A stretch of DNA of 64,000 nucleotides from Datisca glomerata (lineage: Eukaryota > Streptophyta > Magnoliopsida > Cucurbitales > Datiscaceae): positions 1,541,891 to 1,605,890 of the forward strand of contig QANY01004770.1 in assembly GCA_003255025.1 (NCBI GenBank). Reading direction: 5' to 3'. Below, piece after piece: positions 11,491 through 22,956 of this stretch. How positions within the stretch are numbered: position 1 is the first letter of the stretch; every line of letters starts with the position of its first letter. The notes under the pieces are model-generated. The model was not told the DNA's origin. It was given only the letters and a program-made list of their open reading frames with translations, and did no database searches. Position numbers and translations under genes: made by a program.

Positions 11491-11504
11491 TGGTATTAGA
11501 GCCA
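11491..11504 (+). promoter_or_regulatory. Initiator tRNA-Met primer-binding-like site
   Basis: TGGTATTAGAGCC matches the plant initiator methionine tRNA complement used as minus-strand primer site by Ty1-copia elements and caulimovirids, with one change from the usual TGGTATCAGAGC. It precedes the plus-strand polyprotein remnants, as expected for the start of a pararetrovirus-type genome or the internal region of an LTR element. Confidence 0.6.
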
Positions 11505-11939
11505 AACCTGGTGGGGATAATTACTGTTTATTCACTGTTTCTACTTCAATATCTGCATAATTAAATTATTTTTCACCTATTATGGCTGGTTATTGATATT
11601 ATTATTTACTTATTTGCTTACTTGAATAATTTCTTATATCTAATTTCACTCTTTGCCCAAGTCGCTGGTTATTCTTATAATTGATTATTTCTCTGTATTA
11701 TTTGTTTACCTAATTTATGAATCTGTTTATCAGAGACTGACGTACCAACTTCTGTTTGGTTAGCTTCAGGGACCTAGGTAAGACCTCTTAGATATGTAAA
11801 TCCCGAGGGTAGGGTGGTTGTAGAGGCGAAGGAGAGAAGAGTGAAGCCTAATAGGAGGTTGTAGAAGTTACCACAAGGTTAGTAACAAAAAATATAGTAT
11901 GAAATTCTCAATAGTAAGAATAATTTAGTTATTTTGAGC

Positions 11940-14040
11940 AATGAGTAGATTATCTAGAAGTAGTTCTTCTAGTAGCATTAGGTCTTTAATATCTTCAATA
12001 TCCAACATAGTGGTGAAGAATATTTTAAATTTGCAGATGATTAAGTAGATCATAAATATTTTGAATACTCATAAGATGAGTAGAATGATCATTTCCAATA
12101 CCTTTCAGATGATCAAGAAAATCATTCTGAAGACCTTAATCAAGTAAATGATAAGGTATGGAACATACCCAATAAAAATAAGAATTCCAATTCTAAATTA
12201 TCCATTAGGATTCAACATTTAGAACAAGAATTAAAGAAATTACAAATTAAAAATTTAAGATTTAAAGGCATAGCCACAAGTTCTCAAGAAAGTCAGACAA
12301 ATCTTAATAATGAATAATCTAATAAAATTAATTACCAATATTTTAATTTTAAAGTTAGGGAGTATAACCAGTATAGTATCCCTAAGAGTTCATTTTCTGG
12401 ATCATCTATTGATAATGATCAAGATTTTAGGATTAAAGAATTAAAACAAAAATTAATCAATTCTAAAATTTTGAATCCAAATATTCTACACCAAGAATAC
12501 AAACCATATTAGGAAAGCCTAAATAAACACAATGATGATCCAACCAATCTTAATAAACGTAATAGGTTCAAAGATTCATATAATATGGATCAAAGAAAAT
12601 CCATACTTTCTGAATGGAAGACATTAATGCAAAAATACAAAGTTAACATATTTTTTCTTGATTATGTCGAAGATATTTATGAGAAAAATATTAAAATATT
12701 TTTTAAATCTAAATGGATCAAGGAAGACTCCAGTGTGGTAACTCTCAGTCATCCACCACCTGAAAAAATCCTAATTAATGATAAAAGTTCTCAACCTAAT
12801 AAAGATTTTATTGAATCTCTCCAACTTCATTATGAGAAACTCATGATGAAGAAATACTTAGATTGTTAAAATCTTTAAGAGAGAATGTCTCAGAATCAGA
12901 TAGCCATAGTTTAAAATCTATCTGTGAGCCATCCAAAATCCATAACTCTTCCGATAATAAAATTGAGGAATCCTGTAGGTTAGAATCCTACGAATCATCC
13001 ACAACAGATGAACCTTCAAATAGTAATGATGAACCATCCAAAGATTTAGAAATCAAATAATCTGTCAAGGTTATTAACCATGACAATATCTCTGAATTAT
13101 ATATTCATAGGTTAAAATCCACCGGTGAATATTCCATAATTAATGAATCTTCAAATATTAATAATATTGAAGAAACATTAAAGAATTTAACAGCTAATGA
13201 ATCATCTTTGTCTAGTAGGATTAGTAGCCAAAACAATTGTTCATAATTTGAAAAACTTACTAATGACAAACTTTAAGAATTAGAGGGCAGTAGTTCAAAT
13301 TTAGAAAACCATAGGTTAGAATCAACCTATGAATCTCTCACAATTGATGAATCTTTAAACGTTAACAAAGTTGAAGAAACGTTAAAATGTTTAGAAACTA
13401 AAAAATCATCCTCCGAGGACATTAACCATAGAAATTCTTTAATCACTGCTTCTCCTTTCAAGATTGTAAAGCAAGAAGAACCTAATACAAATTAGTTGAA
13501 TAACTCAATTACACCAATCAAAGTTTAATTAAACAATTAGACAAAATTAAGAATAAGGTTCATGATCTTCAAGAACCTAAATCTAATGAAACCCTGAAAG
13601 AAAAATCTTTAATAAATCTTTCAGATTAAATCACTTTGAATATATTCCCATTGATAAAAAGGTTAATAAAATGCTTCAAGAGATTAAGAATAAATCTGTT
13701 AAATCATCTTCTTCTGTTATGGTTGTTAACCAAGATAGTTATTCATAATTTAAAACTAAAAGAATTAATGAAAAACTTCATGAATTGAAAGTTATTAATC
13801 AAGGTAGTGATTCTGCTTCATAATCCACATATCAATCAACCACTATTAGTGAATCTTCAAGTATTAATAATATTGAAGAATCATTTAAGAATTTAGAAAT
13901 TAATAAATTAGAAAGAAAAAAGCCTAAAACGCCTATTCCTCTTGATATTCATCAAATTTCAGATAATTTTTTAGTTAACCAATTTTCTATTTCTACATAT
14001 AAATTGCAAGAATTGAATATTGATAGATGTTCTGAGTAGA
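11940..14040 (+). pseudogene. Low-complexity N-terminal polyprotein remnant of the pararetrovirus-like element
   Basis: The plus-strand frame here is compositionally coding-like (Asn, Lys, Ser, Glu rich) but is broken by stops. Open pieces lie at 12585-12869 and 12863-13060. Blocks such as NESSNI...NIEETLKNLE recur at about 13140, 13340 and 13850, suggesting internal amplification. No domain could be named. By position it would cover the movement-protein or leader part of a caulimovirid polyprotein, which is inference only. Confidence 0.4.
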
Positions 14041-15020
14041 ATGTTCTAAATAAATTTCAGCACATGGTGATAGTAGCAAACAACTACATTACCACACATA
14101 ATTTACTTCACAATAAGGTAATTAATCTTGTAGTCACAAGATTCATAGGAATGTTTCATTCCTGGTTGGAAAATATCTCACAAAAGAATAAAAAAATACC
14201 ATCATTTCAGCAGTAAAGATTAATGCTGAAGGAACACTAATTATTGGAGAAAATCAGGAAACAATAACTGATGCCACCAATACGCTTCTTTACACAATAG
14301 TTAAATACTTCATTGGAATGCCAAGTAATATTACTTCGCATATCTATAATCAATTGACCAATCTTAGGTGTCCAACCCTAAGTAAATTTCACTAGTACAA
14401 AAATATATTTTTGGCTAGAATAATGTCAAGGGATGATAACAATCAACCTTCTTGGAAAGAAAAATTTATTAATAAATCACTCAATTTGTACACACAAAAA
14501 ATAATAGTAGTCCTTAGTAATAACCTAGGAAACATAGACTATGATAGTCTTACCTATGGTACAATTATTAATACAATACAAAAGGAAGATTTTGGAATGT
14601 GCACTGATATGAAAAATAAAACTATAGAATATAAATTAGGCAATTCTTGTGAGCAATATGGTTTATCCCCTATTAGGAAAAAATATCATTCAAACTCTAG
14701 AAGGTCTCACAAGCCTGATAGGAGAAAATAACATAAGAATAAGTATAAGATTTTTTAACCAATATTTTTCGAAGAATACAAATTTTGACAAATGTTTCTC
14801 CAAGAATAAAATTTATTCTAGAAGAAAACACAATAAATGTTCTTTTGATAAAAATAAACTTAAGTATATTACATATGGCCAGAATGGTCATTCTTTTAAA
14901 ACCTGTCAAGTCAAAGACAAAATTAATTTATTAAAAATCTCTAATGAAGAAAAACATGAATTGTTTAGAATCTTAGAAACAATAGATCATTATGAAAATG
15001 ATAGTGAAAATTTAGGGTAA
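14040..15020 (+). pseudogene. Capsid/gag-like segment with zinc knuckle, pararetrovirus-like
   Basis: Two overlapping open stretches (14411-14731 and 14649-15020) lie in shifted frames. A basic Lys/Arg/Ser-rich tract is followed near 14870-14910 by a knuckle-like ITYGQNGHSFKTC, where the first Cys of the CX2CX4HX4C pattern is replaced by Tyr (Y-x2-Q-x-x-G-H-x4-C). An acidic Ser/Glu tract follows (about 15000-15080). The order basic tract, knuckle, acidic tail is that of caulimovirid coat proteins. The altered knuckle and the frame shift near 14730 show decay. Confidence 0.5.
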
Positions 15021-15574
15021 TATGAAACTCCTGAATCTTCTGAAACTGAATCTTCAAGTTCTGACAGTGATTCTTCTAACATCACTATGAGATGTAGGGA
15101 TAGTTGTTGTCAAAAAATTAATGTCTTAAATAAAAATGAAGAACAAGAAACCCTCTTGTTAGATTTAATATGCCAAATTGAAAATTCAGAATTAAAACAA
15201 GATCACCTTGAAAGACTTGAAAAGATAATTGTAAAGAAAGAAAATATTATGTCTAATAATAATAATAATACCGCAAGTCTTTCACAAACTTTTGAAAAAT
15301 TCAATAGGGTAAAAGGGAAAGAAAATGAAGTTACCTTACAGGAACTTCAAAAAGAAATTAAAGATATTAAATTAGAAATAAAAAAAGAATTAAGAAATTC
15401 AGACACTAAAATAAAAGAAGAAAATAGAAAATCTAATTAATAAACAAGAATTGAATGAACCTAGTAAATTACTAATTTATGATAATGAGGTTGAAGAACC
15501 TATTAGCTGCCAAGACAATGATGAACACTTTATCCAAATCCTCAATCACTTCAAAATAAAAAAAATGGCATATA

Positions 15575-15800
15575 ATGATTAGAATAATCATTCAAGATTT
15601 TGATTTCACAACAATGGTTCTTGTTGACTCAGGAGCAGATTTGAATTATATGCAGGAGAGACTAGTTCCTCCAAAGTACTTCAAGAGACAAAAGAGTCTC
15701 TGTCTTCTGGCAATGGTACCCGAATGCATATTAATTATGAAATTCCCAAAGTTCATATTTTCCAAGCTAATGTATGTTTCAGAACATTATTTGTCTTAAC
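15575..15800 (+). pseudogene. Retroviral-type aspartic protease remnant
   Basis: The open stretch contains VLVDSGADLNYMQE near 15617-15655, with the catalytic D-S-G of the retropepsin family (normally DSG or DTG, acting as a dimer on the polyprotein). It stands between the capsid-like segment and the reverse transcriptase start, the usual pol order. The frame is lost beyond 15800. Confidence 0.65.
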
Positions 15801-15989
15801 AAAGAATATGACAGATAAAATATTTTTTATTACCATTCATTTTTTTGTTGTATCATTTCATAAAAAAATATGATGTGATAATTACTTATCCCATAGATGA
15901 ACCTGTTAAATTCAGATTTCTTTCTTTTCCTCACAATGAGAATCTGAAAAATTTAAAACAGGATTCTGTTTTCAAATCATAAATACAAT

Positions 15990-16452
15990 CTCTTGCAAAA
16001 AGAAACAATTGAGATTTTTACAAGAAGAAATAAAATTGGGAAGAATTGAAGCACAGCTTCAGAAACCTGATCTTCAAGATCAAATTAAAATCTTTAAACA
16101 AGAAGTTCATCGTCTAGTGATTAATTATAAACCTTTTAACAATATTGTAGGATGGATAAAATATTCAAAACTAAACAAAAGAGACTTAATCAACAGACTT
16201 AGAAATGTTGATATATCCTTTAAGTTTAGCATAGAAATTGGATGTTGGCAATACCAGACAAATAAGATTGTGAAACACAAGATTATATTTTATCATTATA
16301 ATTGGAAAATAAAACAATTTGATACTAGATTTGCTCTAAGTAAAATTCAGAACATAATAATTGTAATCTTTAATAAATTTATTGATTCCTCGATTGTCTG
16401 TATTAATAACTTAAACAATACTGGAATTATTTTAAATTATTTGCCAGGATAA
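15990..16452 (+). pseudogene. Reverse transcriptase N-terminal remnant
   Basis: The open stretch carries RLVINYKPFNNIVGWIKY near 16110-16160 and KRDLINRLRNVDISFKF near 16180-16230, followed by a GCWQ block. These correspond to the opening fingers/palm blocks of caulimovirid/gypsy-type reverse transcriptases. The segment carrying the YxDD active site is not intact and RNase H is not seen, so most of the enzyme is missing. Confidence 0.6.
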
Positions 16453-16799
16453 TAAAATAAAATAGTTTAGTTGTCTCTGTTAATAGAACCAAACTATTTC
16501 AGAATAGATTTTCAGGACTTGAAATTTATTATTCCTTTAATCAAAACATACAATTTGCCTTAATTCAAAAATGTCTTTTAAAAATGTTACTTCCAAACAA
16601 ATTCTTGCCAGGTAACATCCTATTCTCAGTACTTTTAATTTCAATATCCAATTTATTAATAATCCAATTTCTGACATTTTTTTTATAAATTTATGCAGGG
16701 AATCATTCCAAGGTTCTACAATGGAGGGACTTGAGGATTCTGACCAACTAGAATAAGTAAAGGTAGAATCCAGAATACTCAATCGAATTTCTTTTAAAA

Positions 16800-17475
16800 T
16801 CAAGGAGCTCAATGGCAGAGCAACCGCCTTATATTCAAAATGCCCATTTATTAATTATGGTAAGAATGGATTGGAATATCCAAGAAATGACTGAATTAAT
16901 GAATTGTATGAACTTTTAGAAGATGTTGGATTGCAAGATGACTTCAATGCAACATTAATTGAGTGGTATGAAAAAGGTGAAAAATAGGTTTTCACAAAGA
17001 TGATGAAATATGTTATGATAACAGTAAGATTTAGCCGTGAATCTTTTGGGATAAGTAATATTTAAAATTTAATTTCCCAATAAAATAATAGAAGAATTAC
17101 TGATTCCAAAAGGAACTTTTTTTGTAATGCCTGACGGATTTCAAAAAAGTCATAGGCACGCAGTTGAATATTTAACTAAAAAAATCAATATTACTTTCAG
17201 AAATCATGTAAGAATGATGAATGGTTCAATAATAGAAGAGTTTCTGACTCAATAATTGGCCCTTAAGGCCCAAATCAAAAAAGAGTCTCCTACTCCTAAC
17301 CAAATCCAATTAACAATACCTGGGTCCATCAGACCCAATTATCAATCAACTATTGTCAAACAACTTGACCCTTTCTCAAATGACCAATCCTTCAATAACA
17401 AATCAATTTCACATTTTCAAAAAATACACAGTGAATATTTCTTTCATATTGAGCCTTTATTGCTCATCTAAAGAA
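16800..17475 (+). pseudogene. Downstream open remnant of the pararetrovirus-like element, function not assigned
   Basis: Plus-strand pieces in one orientation, including LLIPKGTFFVMPDGFQKSHR near 17100-17155 and an open stretch 17256-17471 rich in Pro, Gln and Asn. They look coding and belong with the element by orientation. I cannot name a domain. Confidence 0.35.
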
Positions 17476-17769
17476 TCTGGCACGAATTGCCAAATCCTAT
17501 TTCATTCCTAAGTTTGATTATGGCCCGGGACACATTTTAGTTTCTACAGAGACATTCTCTTAGAAACAAAGTCCATAAAAATTAGCCCATTCAAAAATTC
17601 TGAGGAAAGAATCCTTTACCATGAATTTTCACTATTGGGTCATCTAACTCTTAACTTGTTGTTCAGTCATTCATTAGTGGCATATCTCAGATCTATCATA
17701 GATACTTAGGATAAAGCCACTCTTTATTTTGGTGGGAGGGACCTTAGTCGGTGCTAGGGTCTTTTTTCC

Positions 17770-18197
17770 TTAGTGACCTCGGCTTGAAACTCAGGTCTCC
17801 ATCTTTCAGGGACCTTGGCCTGACGCTGAGGTCTTCCTCCTTTAGGGACCTCGGCCTGATGCTGAGGCCACCTTCCTTTAGGGACTTCGGCCTAATGTCG
17901 AAGTCTTCTTCCTTTAGGGACCTCAGCCTGACGCTAAGGTCTTCCTCCGTTTGGGACCTCGAACCTCAGCCTGACGCTAAGGTCTTCCTCCGTTTGGGAC
18001 CTCGACCTGACGCTGATGTCGCCTTCCTTTAGGAAGTAACTCTCTTGGCATATGACTGTTGAGACTTCTCTTTTACTATAATAAATATGCATTTTAAATC
18101 ATTTCATTTGTATCAAGATTCAACACTAAGGCATCCCTCCAAGTGTTTCCATTGGTCTTTTCATGAAATTATTATATGTAAGGATTATGGTATATCA
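17770..18197 (-). repeat. 3' LTR (left copy), outer edge truncated
   Basis: It matches 21230-21736: an array of 36-bp units, then a shared tail (CTCTTGGCATATG, TTTGTATCAAGATTCAACAC, TATGGTATATCA). It lacks the segment from TGTTGGA to the repeat array that the right copy has. In the minus orientation its inner edge is preceded by the polypurine tract. Confidence 0.8.
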
Positions 18198-18212
18198 TTT
18201 TCCCCCAGTCCT
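18198..18212 (-). promoter_or_regulatory. Polypurine tract
   Basis: The minus strand reads GACTGGGGGAAAA directly against the TGATATACC start of the LTR. This is the plus-strand primer site expected just upstream of a 3' LTR and it fixes the orientation of the element. Confidence 0.75.
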
Positions 18213-18769
18213 GTGAGTTTCAGGCATATAGACTCATAGGACTATAACCTTTCGCTTTGTTCAGAGCACGGATGGCTAGGTGTTGAAGTGACTTTTCTGT
18301 ACAAGCTTACTTATTTTTTGTTTGATGCGTCAGATCAATACACATTGGAATCCGCTTATGCTTCTGAGGAATTTGTGCCAGTGGCTCAGATCAAAGGTTC
18401 ATTGTGTCATCCATGTATGAAGGCGGGGTTGACATACTCATGGATGATACTTAGGGCTGAAGATACTTCTGTTTGGTTTCTGAAGAGGAACAACGGATAA
18501 GACCTTTAGCTCTACTCTTTGCTTTTGCTCATGGTGACCCTATAACTGATGGTGGGTATGCCACAGTCGGAGGTCGTCATGGGCCTTAAAGGGTTAGGAC
18601 TTCATCTTTGTCATCAAATATTGGTAGAAGTCTGTTCCAAGCCGAAGTGCACTCGTGAGTCATTGGTGAATCAATATGAGGCTGAAGTGGTGGATTAATC
18701 CGTGGCTGTTGTGATGAATCGATCTAGGGCTGTGGTGAGGGTGATTTTACCTAAGTCTAAGATGACAAT

Positions 18770-19010
18770 TTTGACACCAGAGTGATAAGTTGATCCGAGG
18801 CCGGAGTGGTAAGTTGATCTGAGGCCGAAACGGTAAGGCGATCTTAGGTTGAAGCCATAAGATGATCTAAGGCCGAAGCGGTAAGTTGATCCAAGGCCGA
18901 AGTGTGAAGTCGATCTGAGATTGAGGTAGCGAGTCAATTCGAGACTGAGGTGACTAGTCAATCTAAGGCAGAAGCAGCAAGTCGATCCAAGGTTGAGGCC
19001 GAAGTGAGGG
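18770..19010. repeat. Minisatellite, about 30-bp unit, in gypsy internal region
   Basis: Degenerate units built on GTAAGTTGATCCGAGGCCGAA recur about eight times. The unit is a multiple of three, so the minus strand stays open (18695-18961) as a Leu/Arg/Ser/Tyr/Gly repeat. I do not consider this a gene. Confidence 0.8.
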
Positions 19011-19574
19011 CTTTAGAGGTAAAGGATGAGGTTGGCGATGAGACTTCTACTTCTTAAGAAACGGGCAACGATTTTTAAAATATATGATATAATGAATTCA
19101 ATATAGGAAGAACTTCTTAGCTTGAGGGAAATATACTCGATTCCTGACTCTATTACCCTTTGCATTCTAGGGCCGAGAGAACTTGCTTGCAGTCCTCCTC
19201 CAGGCGAGGTGGCCTTTTGCCGATCCCTTTTAGTGGTTATGTACGTCCTCCTTTTAATGATCTAGTCAGAGTTATGCTTTATTAGTTTAGGTTGGCCTCT
19301 CGTTAGTTCATCCTGAATGCTTAACGATATGTATTAAGCTTGTCTTTCATGATTACATTTGGATTTTGATTTTAGTATTGTTGAATAGGTGATGCTCTAC
19401 TTTGTATTTGTCTTTATAAGGCCTTATGAGCTAAATCCTTACTTTGTTGATATGGTATTTTCCATTTCCTTGTTTATATAGCTTGGATATCATTTTAGTC
19501 GATTCTAGTTTGTTACAATTGGTTTATTCTTGTACTTTGCCTCTTGTATGTTGTCGTGGAGTTTAGTCTGGTCG

Positions 19575-19905
19575 CATATCGTGTTTGCTTCCTCTTGGAA
19601 GAGCACGAGTTAATATGAACTTCCATGGGGGTAAAATCTTCATGCACTTAATAGTTGTACTTCTTGTTTTGCTTCCTTTGGAAGAGTACAAGTCAATATG
19701 CACTACCGTGGGGTTCAACCTCTATGCGTTTGGTAGTTATACTTCTTGTGTTCGCTTCCTTTGGAAGAGCACAAGTCAATATGTACTGTCGTGGGGTTCA
19801 TCTTCTATGCAGTTGATAGTTATAATTATGATGTTTGCTTCCTTTGGAAGTGACCAAGTCAATATGCATTGTCGTGGGGTTCGGCCTCTATGTATTTGGT
19901 TAGGA
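19575..19905. repeat. Tandem repeat, about 85-90-bp unit, in gypsy internal region
   Basis: Four units each contain CTTCCTTTGGAAGAGCACAA, CAATATGCACTGTCGTGGGG, TTC and a CTATGC...TAGTT block. The open frame across them (19585-19908) follows from the periodicity. Confidence 0.8.
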
Positions 19906-20049
19906 TAGGAACCAATTTAAATATCCATTACTTGAGATGAAAATATTTTATTCGATAAAGATCACATGCCTCATGGATAAATATATTTTTAAGTGTTCAG
20001 CATTCCATGAGTGCTAAAGGTTATTACCTTTGGTGTCCTACAATCCTAG

Positions 20050-20790
20050 CCTAATTATCCTCGTGACTCTGAATTAGGACCTAATGACCCTCTGGTGAGG
20101 TTGCCCCCGAATTGTGCCTTCCTTAGGACTCTCTCTTCCTCTATTCTTTTTGTGGCCAATTTGTTCCCCTCTATGAGCTGATAAGAGCTTGGTTGCACTC
20201 ATGTACTTCCAGGCTCTCCTCATCAATTCTGCAAAGTTCGTAGGGGGCTTCTTAGCTAGTGACCATAATAATCTGTCATCTTGCAACCCTAAAAAAAGGG
20301 TTATTAGGGTGATATAATCGATATATCCATCGACTTTCAAGGCTTTCGTGTTGAACCAACAACATAATCTCGCAAATTCTCATCTTTTCTTTGTCTAATT
20401 TGTCGAGCTCAAAAAATGATGAGATTGAGGCCGGCTTCAACTGTCTGTACCATGCTTGTGTGGATGAGGTAAGGGTAATAGGGAAAGCGTTGCATATGAT
20501 GGCCGTAGGAGTTCCATTCTCGTCTTGAATGTTTCCAGATGCTCCGTCGGATTCTTACTTCCATCATATGGTGTAATGGAAGACATTTTGAATCATGATG
20601 GCATCTCTGCTCTCATTATCTCCTCTATGAATAATGGTTTAGCTTGCTCCATGTGAGACTCAGTCGAAAAGGGGATTTCATTGTGAAACACCTTCTGCAT
20701 GTTTTCGATTTGAGCTCTTAATCTTTCTATCTCCACCAATAGGGAATGACTTTGGAGTTCTTCCAATCTCTCACCTCAACTCTTTGGCTC
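20050..20790 (-). pseudogene. Gypsy-type gag remnant
   Basis: The minus strand reads RLRAQIENMQ near 20740, then ITPYDGSKNPTEHLETFK near 20510-20560, and finally LAKKPPTNFAELMRRAWKYM near 20190-20250. This is the retrotransposon gag (capsid) pattern of plant Ty3-gypsy elements (YDG.KDP..HL..F and the ..P.T..EL..RA.KY block). It encodes the structural particle protein and carries no enzymatic motif. The frame is broken by a stop before FKMSS and by a shift around 20340-20480. The basic tail (20074-20160) may be the degraded nucleocapsid part. Confidence 0.75.
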
Positions 20791-20794
20791 ATGA

Positions 20795-21075
20795 AGATTA
20801 TGAACTGACTAGGGTTGACGTTATTAGTCAGTCCAGCTCATTTATGTACTAAGACTAATGAGTTGGAACTCAACCATTGGCCCTTGAATTGTACTATCTG
20901 GCCAAGGCTGTCATCATTAACCAGTCCAGTTCATTTATGTACTAAGACTAATAGGTTGGAACTCAACCATTGACCCTTAAATTGTACGATGTGGCCAAGG
21001 ACAATGTCATTAATTAGTCCAGCTTATTATTATACTAAGTTGTATCGAACTGGAGCTCAACCGTTGGTCCATTTG
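20795..21075. repeat. Tandem repeat, three units of roughly 95-110 bp
   Basis: Three successive copies contain GTCCAGCTCATTTATGTACT, AAGACTAATGAGTTGGAACT, CAACCATTGGCCCTTGAATT and GGCCAAGG. The third is more diverged. They lie next to the right LTR, in the 5' untranslated part of the minus-oriented element. Confidence 0.8.
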
Positions 21076-21143
21076 ATTTAATCATTCTTCTGGAGTCAGA
21101 TTAATTTGTACTTGGTTTCAGATATTTGGTACTTTTCTATTAG

Positions 21144-21736
21144 TGTTGGATTTTTATTGGTTAGGATGTTATTAATGCGGCTGACGACGAACTGTCTCGT
21201 CGACCGTATTTGAGTTCCGGCCTGAAACTGAGGTCTCCTTCTTTTAGGGACCTCGGTGTGACGCCGAGGTCTTCCTCCTTTAGGGACCTCGGCATGACGC
21301 TGAGGTCACCTTCCTTTAGGGACTTCGGCCTGATGCCGAAGTCTCCATCCTTTAGGGACCTCGGCCTGACGCTGAGGTCTTCCTCCTTTAGGGACCTCGG
21401 CATGACGCCAAGGTCTTCCTCCTTTAGGGACCTTGGCCTGACACTGAGGTCTCCTTCCTTTAGGGACTTCGGCTTGATGGTGAGGTCTCCTTCCTTTAGG
21501 AACGTCGGCTTGATGCTAAAGTCTCCTTTCTTTATGGACTTTGGCGTGATGCCGAGGTCTCCCTCCTTTAGGGAGTAGCTCTCTTGGCATATGTCTGCTG
21601 GGACTTCTCTTTTACTATAACAAATATGCCTTTTAAATAATTTCATTTGTATCAAGATTCAACACGGAGGCATCCTTCTAAGAGTTTCCATTCGTCTTTT
21701 CATGAAAATATTTTATGTAAGAATTATGGTATATCA
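21144..21736 (-). repeat. 5' LTR (right copy), 593 bp, carrying a 36-bp minisatellite
   Basis: It begins TGTTGGATTT and ends GGTATATCA. About ten units of 36 bp (GGGACCTCGGCCTGACGCTG plus AGGTCTTCCTCCTTTA) occupy 21210-21560. Because 36 is twelve codons, both strands remain open: plus 21210-21578 with a repeating SFRDLG, minus 21161-21655 with a repeating SLKEGDL. The left LTR carries fewer, rearranged units. I take these frames as by-products of the repeat, but their maintenance on both strands is noted under findings. Confidence 0.82.
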
Positions 21737-22956
21737 ATGAATTCTATCCTTTCATGTGTATTGTTTCATGTGTTTGTGAAAAATTAAATTAATATCAACT
21801 TTATAATAAACAAAGTACTAAAAGTTACAAAAGTACGGCGATATTAGAAACTGCTTCCATGTGGGACTGTAACTAAAGCAGGAAAGAAGAGGTGCCACAT
21901 AACGTTTAGGAGTTCTAACTTATGAATATAGAGGCGCTACACAGTGTTTCTCGATTTATGAGTATACTGGCGCTACACAGCGTTTCTCGATTTCCCCTAA
22001 AACTATTTTTTCCACAGGATTTTTGGGCATGAACATATTCTTTGAAAGTATTCCCATGGCTGAAGCTTTCTTCCGAAAATTGCTCCAAAGCTAACAAAAA
22101 ATCAACACTCTTCCCCATTCTCTTTCCCAATTCTCAAAAATCAACACTCTCATTCTTCCCATTTCTCTTTCTTCAAACTATTATATCCTCCATTAGAGAG
22201 ATTGAAAGTTCTTCTTTGACGGTAAGTTTTCTTACTGTCTTTTCTTGGGAGATTGAAAGTTTTTTTTTTCAAAAAGGTCTAAGGGATAAATTACATAAGC
22301 AATATATTGATTTTCTTATCCAGTAACAGGCTCGATGGAGTAGCATTGTCCTTTGTAACGATCAAGACTGATAATCCCATTGGTCCACACAGTTGTCCAT
22401 GTACCAATAGAAGATTCAACAGCTACAATGGCACCTCCCTCGTTCCCATCGCTTCTCAAATAATGGTTAGGTCTAGCCATTTGAATGTAGCATATAACAG
22501 CAGGGACCGAAAATTGATGTTACGGTAAGTTCTTCTTCATAAACTCACTGACGAATAAATAAATTCACCTTTTTCTGTGTTGGCCGAATGATTTAATAAA
22601 CATATTTTTTTGTTGTATAACTTGCAATATTATTGGTGGTATTGCTGTTAGATAAGAAGACAAATACTCAGCAAAACCCTTACGGAGAATAACATGATCT
22701 ATGATGAATTTGAACCCATCGATTTTTCTGTTTATTTGTCTATCTACTTAGTTACTCTTTAATATTATCTTCATTTTTTTTAAAGTTATTCCTTAATACT
22801 ATCCATGTTGAAATTGTTGGTAGAAAACTTCTATCATAGATTTTGTTGCTTTCTTTTTCTATGTTGGCCGAATAAACTCATAAACTACTATCATACATTT
22901 TGATATAGTTTGTACATTTTATAGATTGAATATTTTATTATTTGTTAAATTTTAGG
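21737..22956 (+). other. Outer-CACTA interior upstream of the transposase remnant
   Basis: No recognisable protein was found. Near 21930-21995 a segment of about 45 bases with GGCGCTACACAG(C/T)GTTTCTCGATTT is present twice. A CT-rich leader-like zone (22085-22200) and an open patch ending before GTAAGTT at 22521 (22307-22528) look like captured or leader exons of the transposase gene, but I cannot name them. Confidence 0.4.

Larger units (their letters stand above)
11491..17740 (+). mobile_element. Degenerate endogenous pararetrovirus-like element (Caulimoviridae type)
   Basis: After the primer site come, all on the plus strand, a long Asn/Lys/Ser-rich polyprotein remnant (about 11940-14040), a capsid/gag-like segment ending in a CCHC-type zinc-knuckle region (14040-15020), an aspartic protease (15575-15800), a reverse transcriptase start (16009-16300), and a further conserved-looking segment (16800-17470). 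No flanking direct LTR pair was seen. This layout resembles plant caulimovirid integrants more than gypsy LTR elements. Many in-frame stops and frameshifts make it non-functional. The right boundary, against the next LTR, is approximate. An alternative is a divergent LTR element whose LTRs have been lost. Confidence 0.55.
17740..21736 (-). mobile_element. Gag-only (non-autonomous) gypsy-type LTR retrotransposon
   Basis: Direct repeats of the same sequence lie at about 17770-18197 and 21144-21736, both ending ...GGTATATCA, and the right copy begins TGTTGGA. A polypurine tract (minus strand GGACTGGGGGAAAA) abuts the left copy, so the element points to the minus strand and the left copy is the 3' LTR. 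A gypsy gag remnant is found on the minus strand at 20050-20790. No protease, reverse transcriptase or integrase was found. The remainder is tandem repeats. The outer edge of the left LTR (about 75 bp by comparison with the right copy) is missing where it meets the pararetrovirus-like sequence, so no target duplication can be confirmed. Confidence 0.75.

Noticed and set aside
18695..18961. Minus-strand repeat protein
   Set aside because: By-product of a 30-bp minisatellite.
19585..19908. Plus-strand open frame with hydrophobic repeats
   Set aside because: By-product of the 85-90-bp tandem repeat in the gypsy element. No signal or domain consistent with a membrane protein.
21210..21578. Repeat protein with SFRDLG units
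   Set aside because: Explained by a 36-bp minisatellite in an LTR. Both strands are open equally, so no coding evidence for either. Kept only as a finding to test.
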